Shown here: positions 42,947 through 51,561 of the stretch, piece by piece
Numbering within the stretch: position 1 is the stretch's first letter
How the letters are laid out: the number at the start of each line of letters is the position of its first letter
Source of the DNA: Sulfidibacterium sp964549335
GTDB taxonomy: Bacteria > Bacteroidota > Bacteroidia > Bacteroidales > F082
Assembly: GCA_964549335.1 (NCBI GenBank)
Contig: CAZJUQ010000027.1
Location: forward strand, 68,110-132,109
DNA length: 64,000 bases
Direction: 5' to 3'
Position numbers and translations under genes: made by a program
The notes under the pieces: model-generated
Told to the model about the DNA's origin: nothing
Database searches by the model: none
The model's input: only the letters and a program-made list of their open reading frames with translations

Positions 42947-43840
42947 ATGAAATATCGAAACTTTGTTTTATTCATTACAATATTACAGCTAACGCTTTTC
43001 AACGGTATGTTGCCGGCACAAACTTTAACCATTGACGACGCCGTATTGAAAATAGAGAGCAAGGGAAATCTCACTTTTCCCGAATGGTCGGAAGATGGCA
43101 CGGAAATATTTTATCAATCGGACCAAAACGGAAATTACGATATTTATTCCTTTAACCTGAAAAACAAAACGGTAAAACGGATTACATTTTCGAAAAACGA
43201 CGAACAACATCCGGCTTGGTGGTATAAACACAATGCCGTGGCTTTCGAATCGAAAAAAAACGGAATATCTTTTCTGTTTTATTACGACTTTAAGAAAAAA
43301 AGGGTGTTTCAACTGTTTAACAGAAACATCTCTTGCCGTCAACCCTCGTTCGACCCCAACGGACGGCTTGTGGCCTTCTCGGGATACGACCGTGAAACCA
43401 TGCAATGGCAGCTTTTTACATACGACTTTGTTTACGACAATTTAAACCGGCTTTCGGAAGAAAAAAAAATTGCCGCATTTCCTCTTTTTTCGCCTAAAGG
43501 AAACAAACTTTTGTATCAGCCGCTTGCAGCACCGGGCGATACGGTTGCCGAAATAAAAATGGTAAACTGGTACGGAAAACCTCTTCATGCTTATGAACAA
43601 AAAGCTTTATTAAAGGTTAATTTTTCGCCCGACGAATGGCGTATATATTACGTTGATACCGTTGAGGGCGGATGTCAACTGAAAAGTATGCGAAAAGACG
43701 GAACCTCGGTTATGAATATTTCGGCGGTATATCCCGGTATCCGTTGCCCCGCCGTTTCGCCGGGAAATGATAAACTTGCCGTTTCGATAAAGAACGGTGA
43801 CAAATTCAAGATTTACATATTCGACATATCAACGTTTTGA
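42947..43840 (+). CDS. Exported TolB-like beta-propeller protein
   Basis: A 297-residue protein from the ATG at 42947, with a signal peptide (to about residue 24, ending LPAQT). The rest is a series of WD40-like/PD40 beta-propeller blades, recognisable in GNLTFPEWSEDGTEIFYQS, DIYSFNLKNKTVKRITF, NRNISCRQPSFDPNGRLVAFSG, AAFPLFSPKGNKLLYQP and GIRCPAVSPGNDKLAVSI. It resembles the propeller of TolB but lacks the TolB N-terminal domain. It is probably periplasmic or at the cell surface; its partner is unknown. A longer open frame reaches back into the tRNA and is not real. It converges with the TonB receptor gene. Confidence 0.82.
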   Translation: MKYRNFVLFITILQLTLFNGMLPAQTLTIDDAVLKIESKGNLTFPEWSEDGTEIFYQSDQNGNYDIYSFNLKNKTVKRITFSKNDEQHPAWWYKHNAVAFESKKNGISFLFYYDFKKKRVFQLFNRNISCRQPSFDPNGRLVAFSGYDRETMQWQLFTYDFVYDNLNRLSEEKKIAAFPLFSPKGNKLLYQPLAAPGDTVAEIKMVNWYGKPLHAYEQKALLKVNFSPDEWRIYYVDTVEGGCQLKSMRKDGTSVMNISAVYPGIRCPAVSPGNDKLAVSIKNGDKFKIYIFDISTF

Positions 43841-43845
43841 GGCTT

Positions 43846-46272
43846 TTACAGTTTCACCCTTAGCCCGAACATAAAGTTAAACCCTGCTTGGGGGTAGTAT
43901 CCGTTAATTTCGTACTCTTTGTTGCCGTAAACATAACGGTAAACCCATGCATTGGTCTCGTACTTTTCATCAAGCAGGTTGTTAAGCTGTAATATAAAAT
44001 CTACACTTTTCAAAAATGACGGGAATACGGAAAAGTTAATTGCCAAATTATTAACCCAGTATGGATTCAAGCTTCTTTCGTCTGACGATGTATTGTCGAT
44101 ATACTGTTTTCCCACATATTTCGATATCCAGGAGAGAGTTAAATTTTTATAAGGCGACCATTTGAAACTACTACCTGCAATCACACCCGGCGAAAAAGAG
44201 ATATTTGTATTTCCAAGGTATTTTTCGTACTGATAAGGTTGGTTTTGGGGGTCGTCCCAATAGTTCCAGTTATCGACATACTCCGTAAAATTCAATATTA
44301 TGTTTCTGCTCAAAGTGGTATTAAATTGCCAATCCAAATTTTCGGATATTTTCCATCCGCATAGCAATTCCAATCCGGTGCGGTAACTGTCGGGTACATT
44401 TGTCAAAATGGCGGTTCCCACGTTGTTAATTTTTCCGGTTAAAACAAACTGGTTTTTATATCTCATGTAATAAAAGTTTGCATGTACCGAAATTTTATCG
44501 CCTGAGTATTTATAACCTGCTTCGTAGTCGTAGAGCCGTTCGGGGAAAATTTGTTGGTTGGGGTCGGCATCGCGATAAACCGAGCGGTTAGGTTCGCGGT
44601 TTGACACGGCAAACGAAAAATAGGCTTGTGCATTTTTGTTGACCGAGTATGAGATACCCGCTTTGGGATTGAAAAATCCGAAATTATGATCCTGGGTCAA
44701 ATCGCGCAAATCGTCGTGAGTACCTTCGATACCGTAGTCAATGTTTCTGTATTGCAAATCCAGGAAAATATTGATACGTTCCGAAATTTTGTAATTGCTT
44801 TTGGCAAAAAAATTCAACTCTGTTTTAATTCCTTTGTTGAAATACCAGTTTCTGTTGTAGTCGCCGAGACGAGCCACTTGTGCCCAGACGACTTTACCGA
44901 AATGGTCGCCGTCGTAACGGTTCCAGCCGCCACCGGCAGAGACTTCCACCCTTTGGTTTGAGTAATTGAACGATGTGTTAACTCCGTAGTAATAGTTGTC
45001 GAGCCACTTTTGCCTGATGAGATTTGTACGGCTAACGGTATCATTGCCAATAATAGTGTCGTTCATTCCGTATTTCGAAAATTTCTGATTGTTTTTATAC
45101 GATTCGTAATATCCATAGCCTCTTGTTAAAAAGGCTGTTGCAGTTGCATTTAAGCTGTTGTTAAAAGTATGGGCATAGTGCAATTGATAATAATTTTGAG
45201 TGTAGTTGTCTGTTTGATTGTCGTAATATCCCACAATCTTTTTGTCGTTATCATATATTACACCGGCAGGATTATAAGTCCGGTTTGTTTTAAGGCTGTC
45301 TTTGGGAACTCCGTACCAAGCCTGGTATGTACGTTCGTGACCCCACATGCCTATAATTTTCAAAATATCTTTGTTACCGTAATAACCTGCCGAGAGGTAA
45401 GCCGATTTCATGCGTGAGAAAGCTCTGTCGATGTATCCGTCGGATGATATTTGAGAGAGACGTCCCGACAAAAGCCAGTGTTTGCTTAAAAGTCCGCAAC
45501 CGAAATTCACACTGTTTTTAAACGTATTGAACGAACCAGCATTGCTGCTAACGGTAACGTAAGGTGCGGTGACAAATTTGTCGGTTTTAATGTTAATGCT
45601 TGCGCCGAAAGATGGGGCGCCTGCCGTTGATGTTCCTACGCCGCGTTGGATTTGAATATTGTCAACCGACGAAGCTATGTCGGGCAAATCGACGAAATAG
45701 ACGGCCTGAGATTCCGGGTCGTTAACGGGAACCCCGTTTAACGTCACGTTTATTCCTGTCAAATCAACACCTCTTATACGCAACGATGTATAACCTATTC
45801 CTGTCCCCGCATCAGAATTTACAACCACCGAAGGTGTCAATTTTAAAAGATAGGGTAAATCTTTCCCGGTGTTTTCAAGCGACAGTTTTTTACCGTCGAT
45901 ATTTTCAAAAGTTGAAGGATTGGCATCCGAAACCCGTAAAGCTGATATTATTACCTCGTCGTTCATATATACCGCCGGGTTCATTTTGACTGTCAAATCC
46001 AAATTTCCTCTAACTGACAGTTTTTTTTGCCAGGTATCAAATCCGATGTACGAAACCTTTAAGGTATAAATACCATTTTTTACATTTTGAAAAATAAACC
46101 TGCCATCGTTATTTGTTGATGCGGCAGTTCCCAGATTAGAGATAACCACATTGGCTCCGGGTAATTTTTCACCGTTCACGGCATTTATAACCGTTCCCGA
46201 AATGGTGTATTGCGCATGTAAAAGCCAAGGCAATAACACGAAAAACAAAGATGATTTTAAGATTTTAAACAT
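43846..46272 (-). CDS. TonB-dependent receptor, probably for thiamine
   Basis: An 808-residue outer-membrane receptor. It has a signal peptide (to about residue 20), a carboxypeptidase-regulatory-like domain (about 22-105: SGTVINAVNGEKLPGANVVI), a TonB-box-like stretch (DEVIISALR), a plug (DLPYLLKLTPSVVV, SLRIRGVDL, TLNGVPVNDPESQ, VDNIQIQRGVGTSTAG) and a 22-strand barrel to the end. The gene is preceded by a TPP riboswitch, so it is almost certainly controlled by thiamine pyrophosphate, and thiamine or a precursor is the likely cargo, as proposed for riboswitch-linked outer-membrane receptors in this phylum. No inner-membrane thiamine carrier follows: the next gene is convergent. The substrate call rests on the riboswitch. 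Confidence 0.92.
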   Translation of the reverse strand: MFKILKSSLFFVLLPWLLHAQYTISGTVINAVNGEKLPGANVVISNLGTAASTNNDGRFIFQNVKNGIYTLKVSYIGFDTWQKKLSVRGNLDLTVKMNPAVYMNDEVIISALRVSDANPSTFENIDGKKLSLENTGKDLPYLLKLTPSVVVNSDAGTGIGYTSLRIRGVDLTGINVTLNGVPVNDPESQAVYFVDLPDIASSVDNIQIQRGVGTSTAGAPSFGASINIKTDKFVTAPYVTVSSNAGSFNTFKNSVNFGCGLLSKHWLLSGRLSQISSDGYIDRAFSRMKSAYLSAGYYGNKDILKIIGMWGHERTYQAWYGVPKDSLKTNRTYNPAGVIYDNDKKIVGYYDNQTDNYTQNYYQLHYAHTFNNSLNATATAFLTRGYGYYESYKNNQKFSKYGMNDTIIGNDTVSRTNLIRQKWLDNYYYGVNTSFNYSNQRVEVSAGGGWNRYDGDHFGKVVWAQVARLGDYNRNWYFNKGIKTELNFFAKSNYKISERINIFLDLQYRNIDYGIEGTHDDLRDLTQDHNFGFFNPKAGISYSVNKNAQAYFSFAVSNREPNRSVYRDADPNQQIFPERLYDYEAGYKYSGDKISVHANFYYMRYKNQFVLTGKINNVGTAILTNVPDSYRTGLELLCGWKISENLDWQFNTTLSRNIILNFTEYVDNWNYWDDPQNQPYQYEKYLGNTNISFSPGVIAGSSFKWSPYKNLTLSWISKYVGKQYIDNTSSDERSLNPYWVNNLAINFSVFPSFLKSVDFILQLNNLLDEKYETNAWVYRYVYGNKEYEINGYYPQAGFNFMFGLRVKL

Positions 46273-46278
46273 TACTCA

Positions 46279-46308
46279 ATTGATTTAAAATTAATAATTT
46301 AAATCAAT
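46279..46308 (-). promoter_or_regulatory. AT-rich hairpin between TPP aptamer and start codon
   Basis: Perfect 11-base arms ATTGATTTAAA and TTTAAATCAAT (46279-46289 and 46298-46308) enclose an 8-base loop, ending six bases before the ATG of the receptor gene. One arm shares bases 46305-46308 with the segment that can pair with the aptamer's 5' end, so the two helices compete. This is a plausible expression platform acting on translation. Confidence 0.5.
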
Positions 46309-46327
46309 AGAGGATATCCTGTTTATT

Positions 46328-46415
46328 GGGTTGACTCTCTTTTCCTACGGCGGCATTACCCGCATCAGGTTCGGAGGGTGTGATCTCAGCCCGTAATGTT
46401 AAGGCACCCCTATTG
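46328..46415 (-). promoter_or_regulatory. TPP riboswitch (THI element)
   Basis: Read on the minus strand, the conserved thiamine-pyrophosphate aptamer core is present in order: AGGGGTGCC (near 46412-46403), CTGAGA (46389-46384), ACCTGAT (46370-46364), GGGTAATGCC (46361-46352) and CGTAGG (46349-46344). It lies in the leader of the TonB receptor gene, 56 bases before its start codon. Its 5' end CAATAGGGG can pair with CCTCTATTG at 46313-46305 (nine pairs including one G-U), closing the whole aptamer. Confidence 0.93.
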
Positions 46416-46478
46416 TTTTGTCGGAGGCAAAAATAAAAAATATTTTACAATTTTCAGCTCCCCTCTAAAAAGTTCCCG

Positions 46479-46925
46479 TTAAGAATCCATATCGTGGTTT
46501 TCCAAATTTATATTTAATTCTTCCACCTCCACTCCTGCCCTTTTCAGCAAGTCAAGACCGTCGGTGATACGGTATTTTCTATCGTAAACCACGCGTTTTA
46601 TTCCCGATTGAATAATGAGTTTTGCACATTCGATACAGGGCGAATCGGTAACATAAAGTGTGGCTCCTTCGCTGCTGTTGCCCGATTTTGCCACCTTGGT
46701 TATGGCATTTGCTTCGGCATGAAGCACATACGGCTTGGTATTTCCACTGTCATCCTCGCAAATATTTTCGAAACCGGCAGGTGTACCGTTATAACCGTCG
46801 GAAATTATCATACGGTTTTTAACTATTAGAGCTCCGACCTTACGGCGTTCGCAATAGGAATTTTGCGCCCAAATATGAGCCATCTTAAGATAACTTTTAT
46901 CAAACTTCTTATCTTTCCCGTTCAT
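46479..46925 (-). CDS. dCMP/cytidine deaminase family protein
   Basis: A zinc-dependent deaminase of 148 residues from the ATG at 46925 (two other ATGs, at 46931 and 46955, are in frame). It most likely converts dCMP to dUMP in pyrimidine metabolism. The zinc and catalytic residues are in LHAEANAI (HAE) and SPCIECAKLI (PCxxC). The block SYCERRKVGALIVKNRMIISDGYNGTP at about residues 24-50 matches the ComEB/dCMP deaminase subgroup. It is separate from its neighbours, with the riboswitch downstream and 115 bases to the DUF5683 gene upstream. Confidence 0.92.
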   Translation of the reverse strand: MNGKDKKFDKSYLKMAHIWAQNSYCERRKVGALIVKNRMIISDGYNGTPAGFENICEDDSGNTKPYVLHAEANAITKVAKSGNSSEGATLYVTDSPCIECAKLIIQSGIKRVVYDRKYRITDGLDLLKRAGVEVEELNINLENHDMDS

Positions 46926-47040
46926 AAGCATAACAACGCGGTTTTTTAACGGCAAAAGTAGTAATAAAACCCGATTTGAATATAGTGCAGGATTAAATGG
47001 GGTAAATTCAAGTGATGAAACACGTCGGTATCAAAAACGG

Positions 47041-47628
47041 CTAAAACCTTACCGTAATATGTAATCCGTTATACGAAGGCAAATTATCGCCGTAACCATT
47101 TACCGGCATCTGTATTACAGGTTGTACCGAAATGGATATCTCGTCGTCAACTTCCCAGTAGTACAAGTTGGCATCAACCATGGCATCGAGCATTTGCAAA
47201 ATATACCACCCTCCCATAATGATAAACGACAGCTCCATATTGCGCCGGTAATAATCCCTGATGGATATAAGGTCTTGCTCGGAATATTTTTGAGCCAACT
47301 CGTTTGTACAATCGGGGTTTGTAACTTTGCAAGTATATGCTTCACCGTATTTTTTGTACATATCCCTGTTTGTAAAACCGAAATATCCCGTTACCGCAAA
47401 CCCGGCATAAACAATGGGCAACTTCCAGTATTTCCGGTTATAAATTTGCCCTCCGCCCGGTATAATGGCAAAATATGTGGCTTTTTTGGGTGAATGCTCC
47501 CTTTTTTTAAGGGTGGTATCGTTTTCCTGTTTTTCTTTAATGTTTTTACCGGTATTTGAAGCATACGAGTAATTGCATGCAGAAAACAAGAAAAGCGACA
47601 GAAATATCAAAGAGAAAGGTGTCCGCAT
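47041..47628 (-). CDS. DUF5683 domain protein, putative lipoprotein
   Basis: A 195-residue protein from the ATG at 47628. The N-terminal signal ends LFLFSACNYS, compatible with a lipobox. DUF5683 follows: KKATYFAIIPGGGQIYNRKYWKLP, a helix YAGFAVTGYFGFTNRD, and SFIIMGGWYILQMLDAMVDANLYYWE, then a C-terminal beta segment ending in HITVRF. Function is unknown. Proteins of this family regularly follow parB in Bacteroidota, as here (10 bases after its stop). A frame from 47649 would overlap parB, but the signal peptide fits the later start better. It probably lies in the envelope. Confidence 0.8.
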   Translation of the reverse strand: MRTPFSLIFLSLFLFSACNYSYASNTGKNIKEKQENDTTLKKREHSPKKATYFAIIPGGGQIYNRKYWKLPIVYAGFAVTGYFGFTNRDMYKKYGEAYTCKVTNPDCTNELAQKYSEQDLISIRDYYRRNMELSFIIMGGWYILQMLDAMVDANLYYWEVDDEISISVQPVIQMPVNGYGDNLPSYNGLHITVRF

Positions 47629-47638
47629 GGTAAGCCCG

Positions 47639-48541
47639 TTATTTTTCAAGCAGTTTTATTAACCTTTCCAGTTCGTTGTCGTTGTTAAACCTGATAATGA
47701 TACTACCTTCGCCTTTGTAGTTTCTTTTGAAATTGACTTTTGTGCCGAGTTTATCGCTCAATTGTTTGGGAATGTGTTTATATTTTTCCGGGAGTTTTGC
47801 CTTTGGTTCCCTCTTTTTCTCTTTGCCCTCGGGATTATTAAGTTCTTTTACCAGCTGTTCGGTTTGGCGGACACTAAGTTCGTTTTCGATGATATTGTGT
47901 AATATTTTCAGCTGCAACTCCTCATCTTCTATGGTAATGAGAGTACGAGCCTGTCCCATGTTTATCCGTCCGTCTCTGACGGCAATTTGCACCTCGGGCG
48001 GAAGTTTCAGCAGTCTTAAGAAATTTGATATGGTTGCCCTTCCTTTTCCTACCTTTTCGCTCAGTTTTTCTTGTGTGAGTTTGCACTCTTCCATCAGCCT
48101 TTGGTAGCTTATGGCAATTTCGATAGCGTTCAGGTCTTGACGGTGAATGTTTTCGATAAGAGCCATTTCGAGCATCTGCTCGTCGTTGGCAACTCTAATA
48201 AAGGAGGGTATCGTTTCGAGTCCGGCGAGTTTAGCGGCTTTCAAACGTCTCTCACCTGCTATCAATTGATATTTTTCAAATCCCAATTTACGTACGGTAA
48301 CCGGCTGAATAATTCCCTGTTCCTTTATTGACAAAACCAGTTCTTCAAGAGCCTCTTTGTCGAAATCGGTACGCGGTTGAAAAGGGTTTGCCTCTATCTG
48401 CGATAAAGGAATTTCGGCAATGGCACCGGCAACATAATTTCCCGAAATATCTTTCGATGTAATATCGGTGTCGGGACTTTGAAGAATGGCGTCCAAACCT
48501 CTTCCCAAAACTCTTTTTGTTCCTTTGTTACTTGACGGCAT
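47639..48541 (-). CDS. parB: Chromosome partitioning protein ParB (Spo0J)
   Basis: A 300-residue CTPase and DNA-binding clamp that loads at parS sites near the replication origin. The N-terminal ParB box and nuclease-like domain include EANPFQPRTDF, the CTP/arginine motif AGERRLKAAKLAG and ENIHRQDLNAIE. The helix-turn-helix is in LTQEKLSEKVGKGRATISNFLRLLKLP (about residues 153-179). The C-terminal basic dimerization domain ends ERLIKLLEK. The gene overlaps the end of parA by 14 bases. I found no full parS palindrome in the window. Confidence 0.96.
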   Translation of the reverse strand: MPSSNKGTKRVLGRGLDAILQSPDTDITSKDISGNYVAGAIAEIPLSQIEANPFQPRTDFDKEALEELVLSIKEQGIIQPVTVRKLGFEKYQLIAGERRLKAAKLAGLETIPSFIRVANDEQMLEMALIENIHRQDLNAIEIAISYQRLMEECKLTQEKLSEKVGKGRATISNFLRLLKLPPEVQIAVRDGRINMGQARTLITIEDEELQLKILHNIIENELSVRQTEQLVKELNNPEGKEKKREPKAKLPEKYKHIPKQLSDKLGTKVNFKRNYKGEGSIIIRFNNDNELERLIKLLEK

Positions 48542-49346
48542 CTTTTGTATCTATTTGTTTTTCCGAATTATTCATTGCTGTCATATTGTTCCGCTGCAGC
48601 AGTTCGCGTGCAAGGTTCAAATAGTTTATTGCTCCGGTGCTGTTGGCATCGTGCATAATAATTGATTTTCCGAAACTGGGAGCCTCGCTCAAACGGGTAT
48701 TCCTGTTGATTATGGTCTTGAATACAAGTTGTTGAAAATGTGTTTTAACCTCTTCCACAACCTGTTTCGACAACCTCAAACGGGTATCGAACATTGTCAG
48801 CAGTATTCCCTCGATATCCAAATCGGGATTTAACCTTGTTTGGACAATTTTTATGGTATTTAATAATTTTCCGAGACCTTCAAGGGCAAAATATTCGCAC
48901 TGCACCGGTATCATCACCGAGTCGGCCGCCGTAAGAGCATTAACTGTAATTAACCCCAGCGAAGGCGAGCAATCTATCAGGATGAAATCGTACTCATCAC
49001 GAACTTTGTCGATTGTACGTCTCATCAGCTTTTCGCGGTTGGGCATGTTAATAATTTCTATTTCGGCACCAACCAGGTCGATTTGAGCGGGAAGAATATC
49101 TAAATTGGGTGTATCGGAATGGAGTATGGTTTTATGAGGGTCCAACTCGTCGATTAGGCAATCGTATATGCTCGTCTGCAAATTTTTAGGATCGAAACCG
49201 AGACCCGACGTGGCATTGGCTTGCGGGTCGGCGTCCACCAGCAGTGTTTTATATTCAAGTACGGCGAGGCTCGAAGCCAGGCTTATGGCAGTAGTGGTTT
49301 TTCCAACACCCCCCTTTTGATTTGTTATAGCTATCGTTTTTCCCAT
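48528..49346 (-). CDS. parA: Chromosome partitioning ATPase ParA (Soj)
   Basis: A deviant Walker ATPase of 272 residues that works with ParB in chromosome segregation. The start is the ATG at 49346, giving the standard MGKTIAITNQKGGVGKTTTA opening (KGGVGKT Walker A); a frame from 49421 adds 25 non-conserved residues. Other motifs are LLVDADPQANATSGLG, DFILIDCSPSLGLITVNAL (Walker B) and SVMIPVQCEYFALEGL. The C-terminus overlaps parB by 14 bases, so translation is coupled. A -7 element (49365-49372) lies 18 bases upstream of the start. Confidence 0.97.
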   Translation of the reverse strand: MGKTIAITNQKGGVGKTTTAISLASSLAVLEYKTLLVDADPQANATSGLGFDPKNLQTSIYDCLIDELDPHKTILHSDTPNLDILPAQIDLVGAEIEIINMPNREKLMRRTIDKVRDEYDFILIDCSPSLGLITVNALTAADSVMIPVQCEYFALEGLGKLLNTIKIVQTRLNPDLDIEGILLTMFDTRLRLSKQVVEEVKTHFQQLVFKTIINRNTRLSEAPSFGKSIIMHDANSTGAINYLNLARELLQRNNMTAMNNSEKQIDTKDAVK

Positions 49347-49364
49347 ATTTCTAATTTTACTCAA

Positions 49365-49372
49365 CAAAAATA
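49365..49372 (-). promoter_or_regulatory. -7 element before parA
   Basis: TATTTTTG on the minus strand matches TAnnTTTG 18 bases before the parA start, giving a very short leader. No proper -33 element is evident. It supports the start at 49346 over the longer frame. Confidence 0.5.
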
Positions 49373-49425
49373 GGATTTTATTCAGGTGTCCGAGAATTGA
49401 CGTACCTGTTTTTTTCAACAAGACA

Positions 49426-49453
49426 CAATCTTATTTTCAATAAGATAAGATTG
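49426..49453. repeat. Nested inverted repeats between DUF3276 gene and parA
   Basis: CAATCTTAT (49426-49434) and ATAAGATTG (49445-49453) form one stem; overlapping this, ATCTTATT (49428-49435) and AATAAGAT (49439-49446) form another with a 3-base loop. The two cannot form together. The site is 40 bases past the DUF3276 stop and some 55 bases upstream of the parA -7 element. No T-run follows it. Confidence 0.45.
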
Positions 49454-49493
49454 AAATATGTAAAATGTTAATTAAAATATTACGGAAAAACTT

Positions 49494-49898
49494 TTAATCA
49501 ACATCGTTTCCCAAATCCTCAAAACTGATATCCGCTAATCCGGCTTTGTCTTCATCGGGTTTTTCTTCATTATCGGTATCATTCACTTGTTCTTCGGCAG
49601 GTTTGCTCTCTTGAACTTCTTCCTGCTCAATTTCCTTCGACTCGGCTTCGATAAACCTTATTGTGGAATCGAGCCCGTCGATGAATTTTTCGAAATCTTC
49701 CCTGAAAAGAAAAATCTTATGCTTTTCATAGAAAAATTTCCCCAATTCGTTGTTAAACCTTCGCTTACTTTCCGTAATGGTTAAATAATATTGTCCGTTT
49801 CGCGTCGATTTAACATCGAAAAAATAGGTTCTTTTACCTGCTTTAACGGCTTTTGAAAAGATTTCTTCCCTTCTTTCGCTGTTTTCTTTTCCTTCCAT
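49494..49898 (-). CDS. DUF3276 (PUR-domain) protein
   Basis: A 134-residue protein whose N-terminal half is a PUR domain, the nucleic-acid-binding fold of Pur-alpha: IFSKAVKAGKRTYFFDVKS, GQYYLTITESKR, FNNELGKFFYEKHKIFLFREDFEKF. The C-terminal 50 residues are acidic and low in complexity (EQEEVQESKPAEEQ and on) and probably unstructured. Such small PUR proteins are common in Bacteroidota and bind single-stranded DNA or RNA in the cases studied; their exact role is unknown. It has its own promoter at 49930-49958. Confidence 0.87.
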   Translation of the reverse strand: MEGKENSERREEIFSKAVKAGKRTYFFDVKSTRNGQYYLTITESKRRFNNELGKFFYEKHKIFLFREDFEKFIDGLDSTIRFIEAESKEIEQEEVQESKPAEEQVNDTDNEEKPDEDKAGLADISFEDLGNDVD

Positions 49899-49929
49899 AC
49901 GCTTTTTGTATTAATTCTATTTTGCACAA

Positions 49930-49958
49930 CAAAAGTAAAAAAAAGTGTTAATTTTCAA
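49930..49958 (-). promoter_or_regulatory. Promoter of the DUF3276 gene
   Basis: TACTTTTG (49937 to 49930, minus strand) with TTG at 49958-49956 and an 18-base spacer, 32 bases before the start codon. A good match to the Bacteroidota consensus. Confidence 0.6.
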
Positions 49959-50208
49959 TTTATATTCTGAAAATATATTGATTTTTTTTTGACAAACCGC
50001 CCCTTTGCTTGCTGATATTGCTTTTGAAAACACGGTTTTGAGCTAAAATATTGCTTTACAATATTTAAAAATACGGATATTATAACATGGTGCCGTTTCC
50101 GAAACCTGAATTTTTACGACCTTACCTTACGCATTGTTTCCTCATTTCCGTTCCGACTTGAAAGGGTAAATATTTTATTTAGAATTATTCCACATTAACA
50201 AATTGTGT

Positions 50209-50216
50209 TACCTTTG
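50209..50216 (+). promoter_or_regulatory. -7 element before the E2 gene
   Basis: TACCTTTG matches TAnnTTTG, 22 bases before the ATG at 50238. It rules out the longer frame that begins at 50205, since that codon lies ahead of the element. Confidence 0.5.
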
Positions 50217-50237
50217 CAGCGGATAAAAGATACTAAT

Positions 50238-51527
50238 ATGTCGAAATTTGAGATAATTATGCCCAATATGGGCGAAGGTGTAATAGAAGCTACAATAACA
50301 AAATGGCTGAAAAGAGAGGGCGAAAAGGTTGACGAGGATGATGCAATAGCCGAAATAGCAACCGACAAAGTTGATTCTGAAATACCCAGTCCCGTTGAGG
50401 GAATAATGGCCAAAACACTATATGAAGAAGGCGACGTGGTACCTGTGGGTACCGTAATAGCAATAATAGAGCGTAAAACCGGTGACAGTAAAAACGAAAA
50501 GGACAGCGAACAAGATAAACTTGCGGAGGTTTCCGTGGAGACAAAACCTTACAGGGAAAAATCAGCGGTAACCAAAGAAGGCGGGGAAGCTGTTTTGCCG
50601 GCAAGCGGAAGACTTTATTCGCCTTTGGTAAAAAGCATTGCAAAAGCCGAAAACATTACACGAGAAGAGCTTGAAAAGATTGAAGGTACAGGCAAAGAGG
50701 GACGTGTTACAAAACGCGATATTTTACTCTTTTTGAAAAAAAGGGAAAACAAAAGGGATGAAAATTTGAATAAACAACCTCCCGCGGCAAAGGAGTCAAG
50801 TGAAAAAATTACCGGAACGGGAGATACGGTTGTTGAAATGGACCGTATGCGGCGTATTATAGCCGACCATATGGTTATGTCGAAACAGACATCTCCCCAT
50901 GTTACATCATTTATTGATGTTGACGTTACGGCCATTGTCAAGTGGAGAGATAAAGCCAAAGGAGAGTTTTTAAAAAGGGAGGGCGAAAAACTGACCTTTA
51001 CTCCGCTATTTATATACGCGGCCGCAGAGGCTTTGAAAGAATTTCCAGGAATTAACGCCTCGGTGGACGGATACAAAATAATATACCGGAAAAAAATAAA
51101 TATCGGTATGGCTGTGGCGTTACCGGCCGGCAATCTGATAGTTCCCGTAATAAAAGATGTTTCGGAAAAAAGTTTGCTCGGAATTGTAAAAAGCGTAAAC
51201 GACCTTGCCAAAAGAGCAAGAAACAACACTCTTAATCCCGCCGAAATTCAAGGCGGTACTTTTACCGTTACCAATTTCGGCTCGTTCGACAGTATTTCGG
51301 GAACTCCGGTAATAAACCAGCCGCAAGTTGCTATTCTCGGCATAGGTGCCATTCGCAAAAAACCGGTAGTTCTCGAAACGGAAAACGGTGATGTTATCGC
51401 TATTCGTCATATAATGATATTATCGCTTGCATACGACCACCGGGTAGTTGACGGTGCCCTCGGAGGCATGTACCTCAAAAAGGTTAAAGAGATTCTGGAA
51501 AATTGGGACGCTGACAGAACCTTTTAA
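50238..51527 (+). CDS. 2-Oxoacid dehydrogenase E2 (dihydrolipoamide acyltransferase)
   Basis: The acyltransferase core of a pyruvate- or branched-chain-type 2-oxoacid dehydrogenase, 429 residues. The lipoyl domain is at about 1-80 with K44 in IATDKVDSEIP as the lipoylation site; a Lys/Glu-rich linker follows; then the E3/E1-binding domain (about 125-165: LYSPLVKSIAKAENI, EGRVTKRDI) and the catalytic domain with histidine and aspartate in SLAYDHRVVDGALGG. The N-terminal motif IIMPNMGEGVIEATITKW suits the branched-chain or mixed type. E1 and E3 genes are not adjacent, which is common in this phylum. The substrate is undetermined. Confidence 0.93.
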   Translation: MSKFEIIMPNMGEGVIEATITKWLKREGEKVDEDDAIAEIATDKVDSEIPSPVEGIMAKTLYEEGDVVPVGTVIAIIERKTGDSKNEKDSEQDKLAEVSVETKPYREKSAVTKEGGEAVLPASGRLYSPLVKSIAKAENITREELEKIEGTGKEGRVTKRDILLFLKKRENKRDENLNKQPPAAKESSEKITGTGDTVVEMDRMRRIIADHMVMSKQTSPHVTSFIDVDVTAIVKWRDKAKGEFLKREGEKLTFTPLFIYAAAEALKEFPGINASVDGYKIIYRKKINIGMAVALPAGNLIVPVIKDVSEKSLLGIVKSVNDLAKRARNNTLNPAEIQGGTFTVTNFGSFDSISGTPVINQPQVAILGIGAIRKKPVVLETENGDVIAIRHIMILSLAYDHRVVDGALGGMYLKKVKEILENWDADRTF

Positions 51528-51561
51528 AATAGATTAGCTCATTAAAGTATTACTCATTTTC

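Larger units (their letters stand above)
49899..50237. other. Gene-free divergent gap of 339 bases
   Basis: The gap between the divergent DUF3276 and E2 genes holds promoter elements for both (49930-49958 minus; 50209-50216 plus) and a perfect hairpin AAATATTG (50046-50053)/CAATATTT (50059-50066) with a 5-base loop in the middle. It is AT-rich, contains a T-run at 49983-49991, and shows no reading frame I would accept. The hairpin is a possible operator. Confidence 0.55.
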
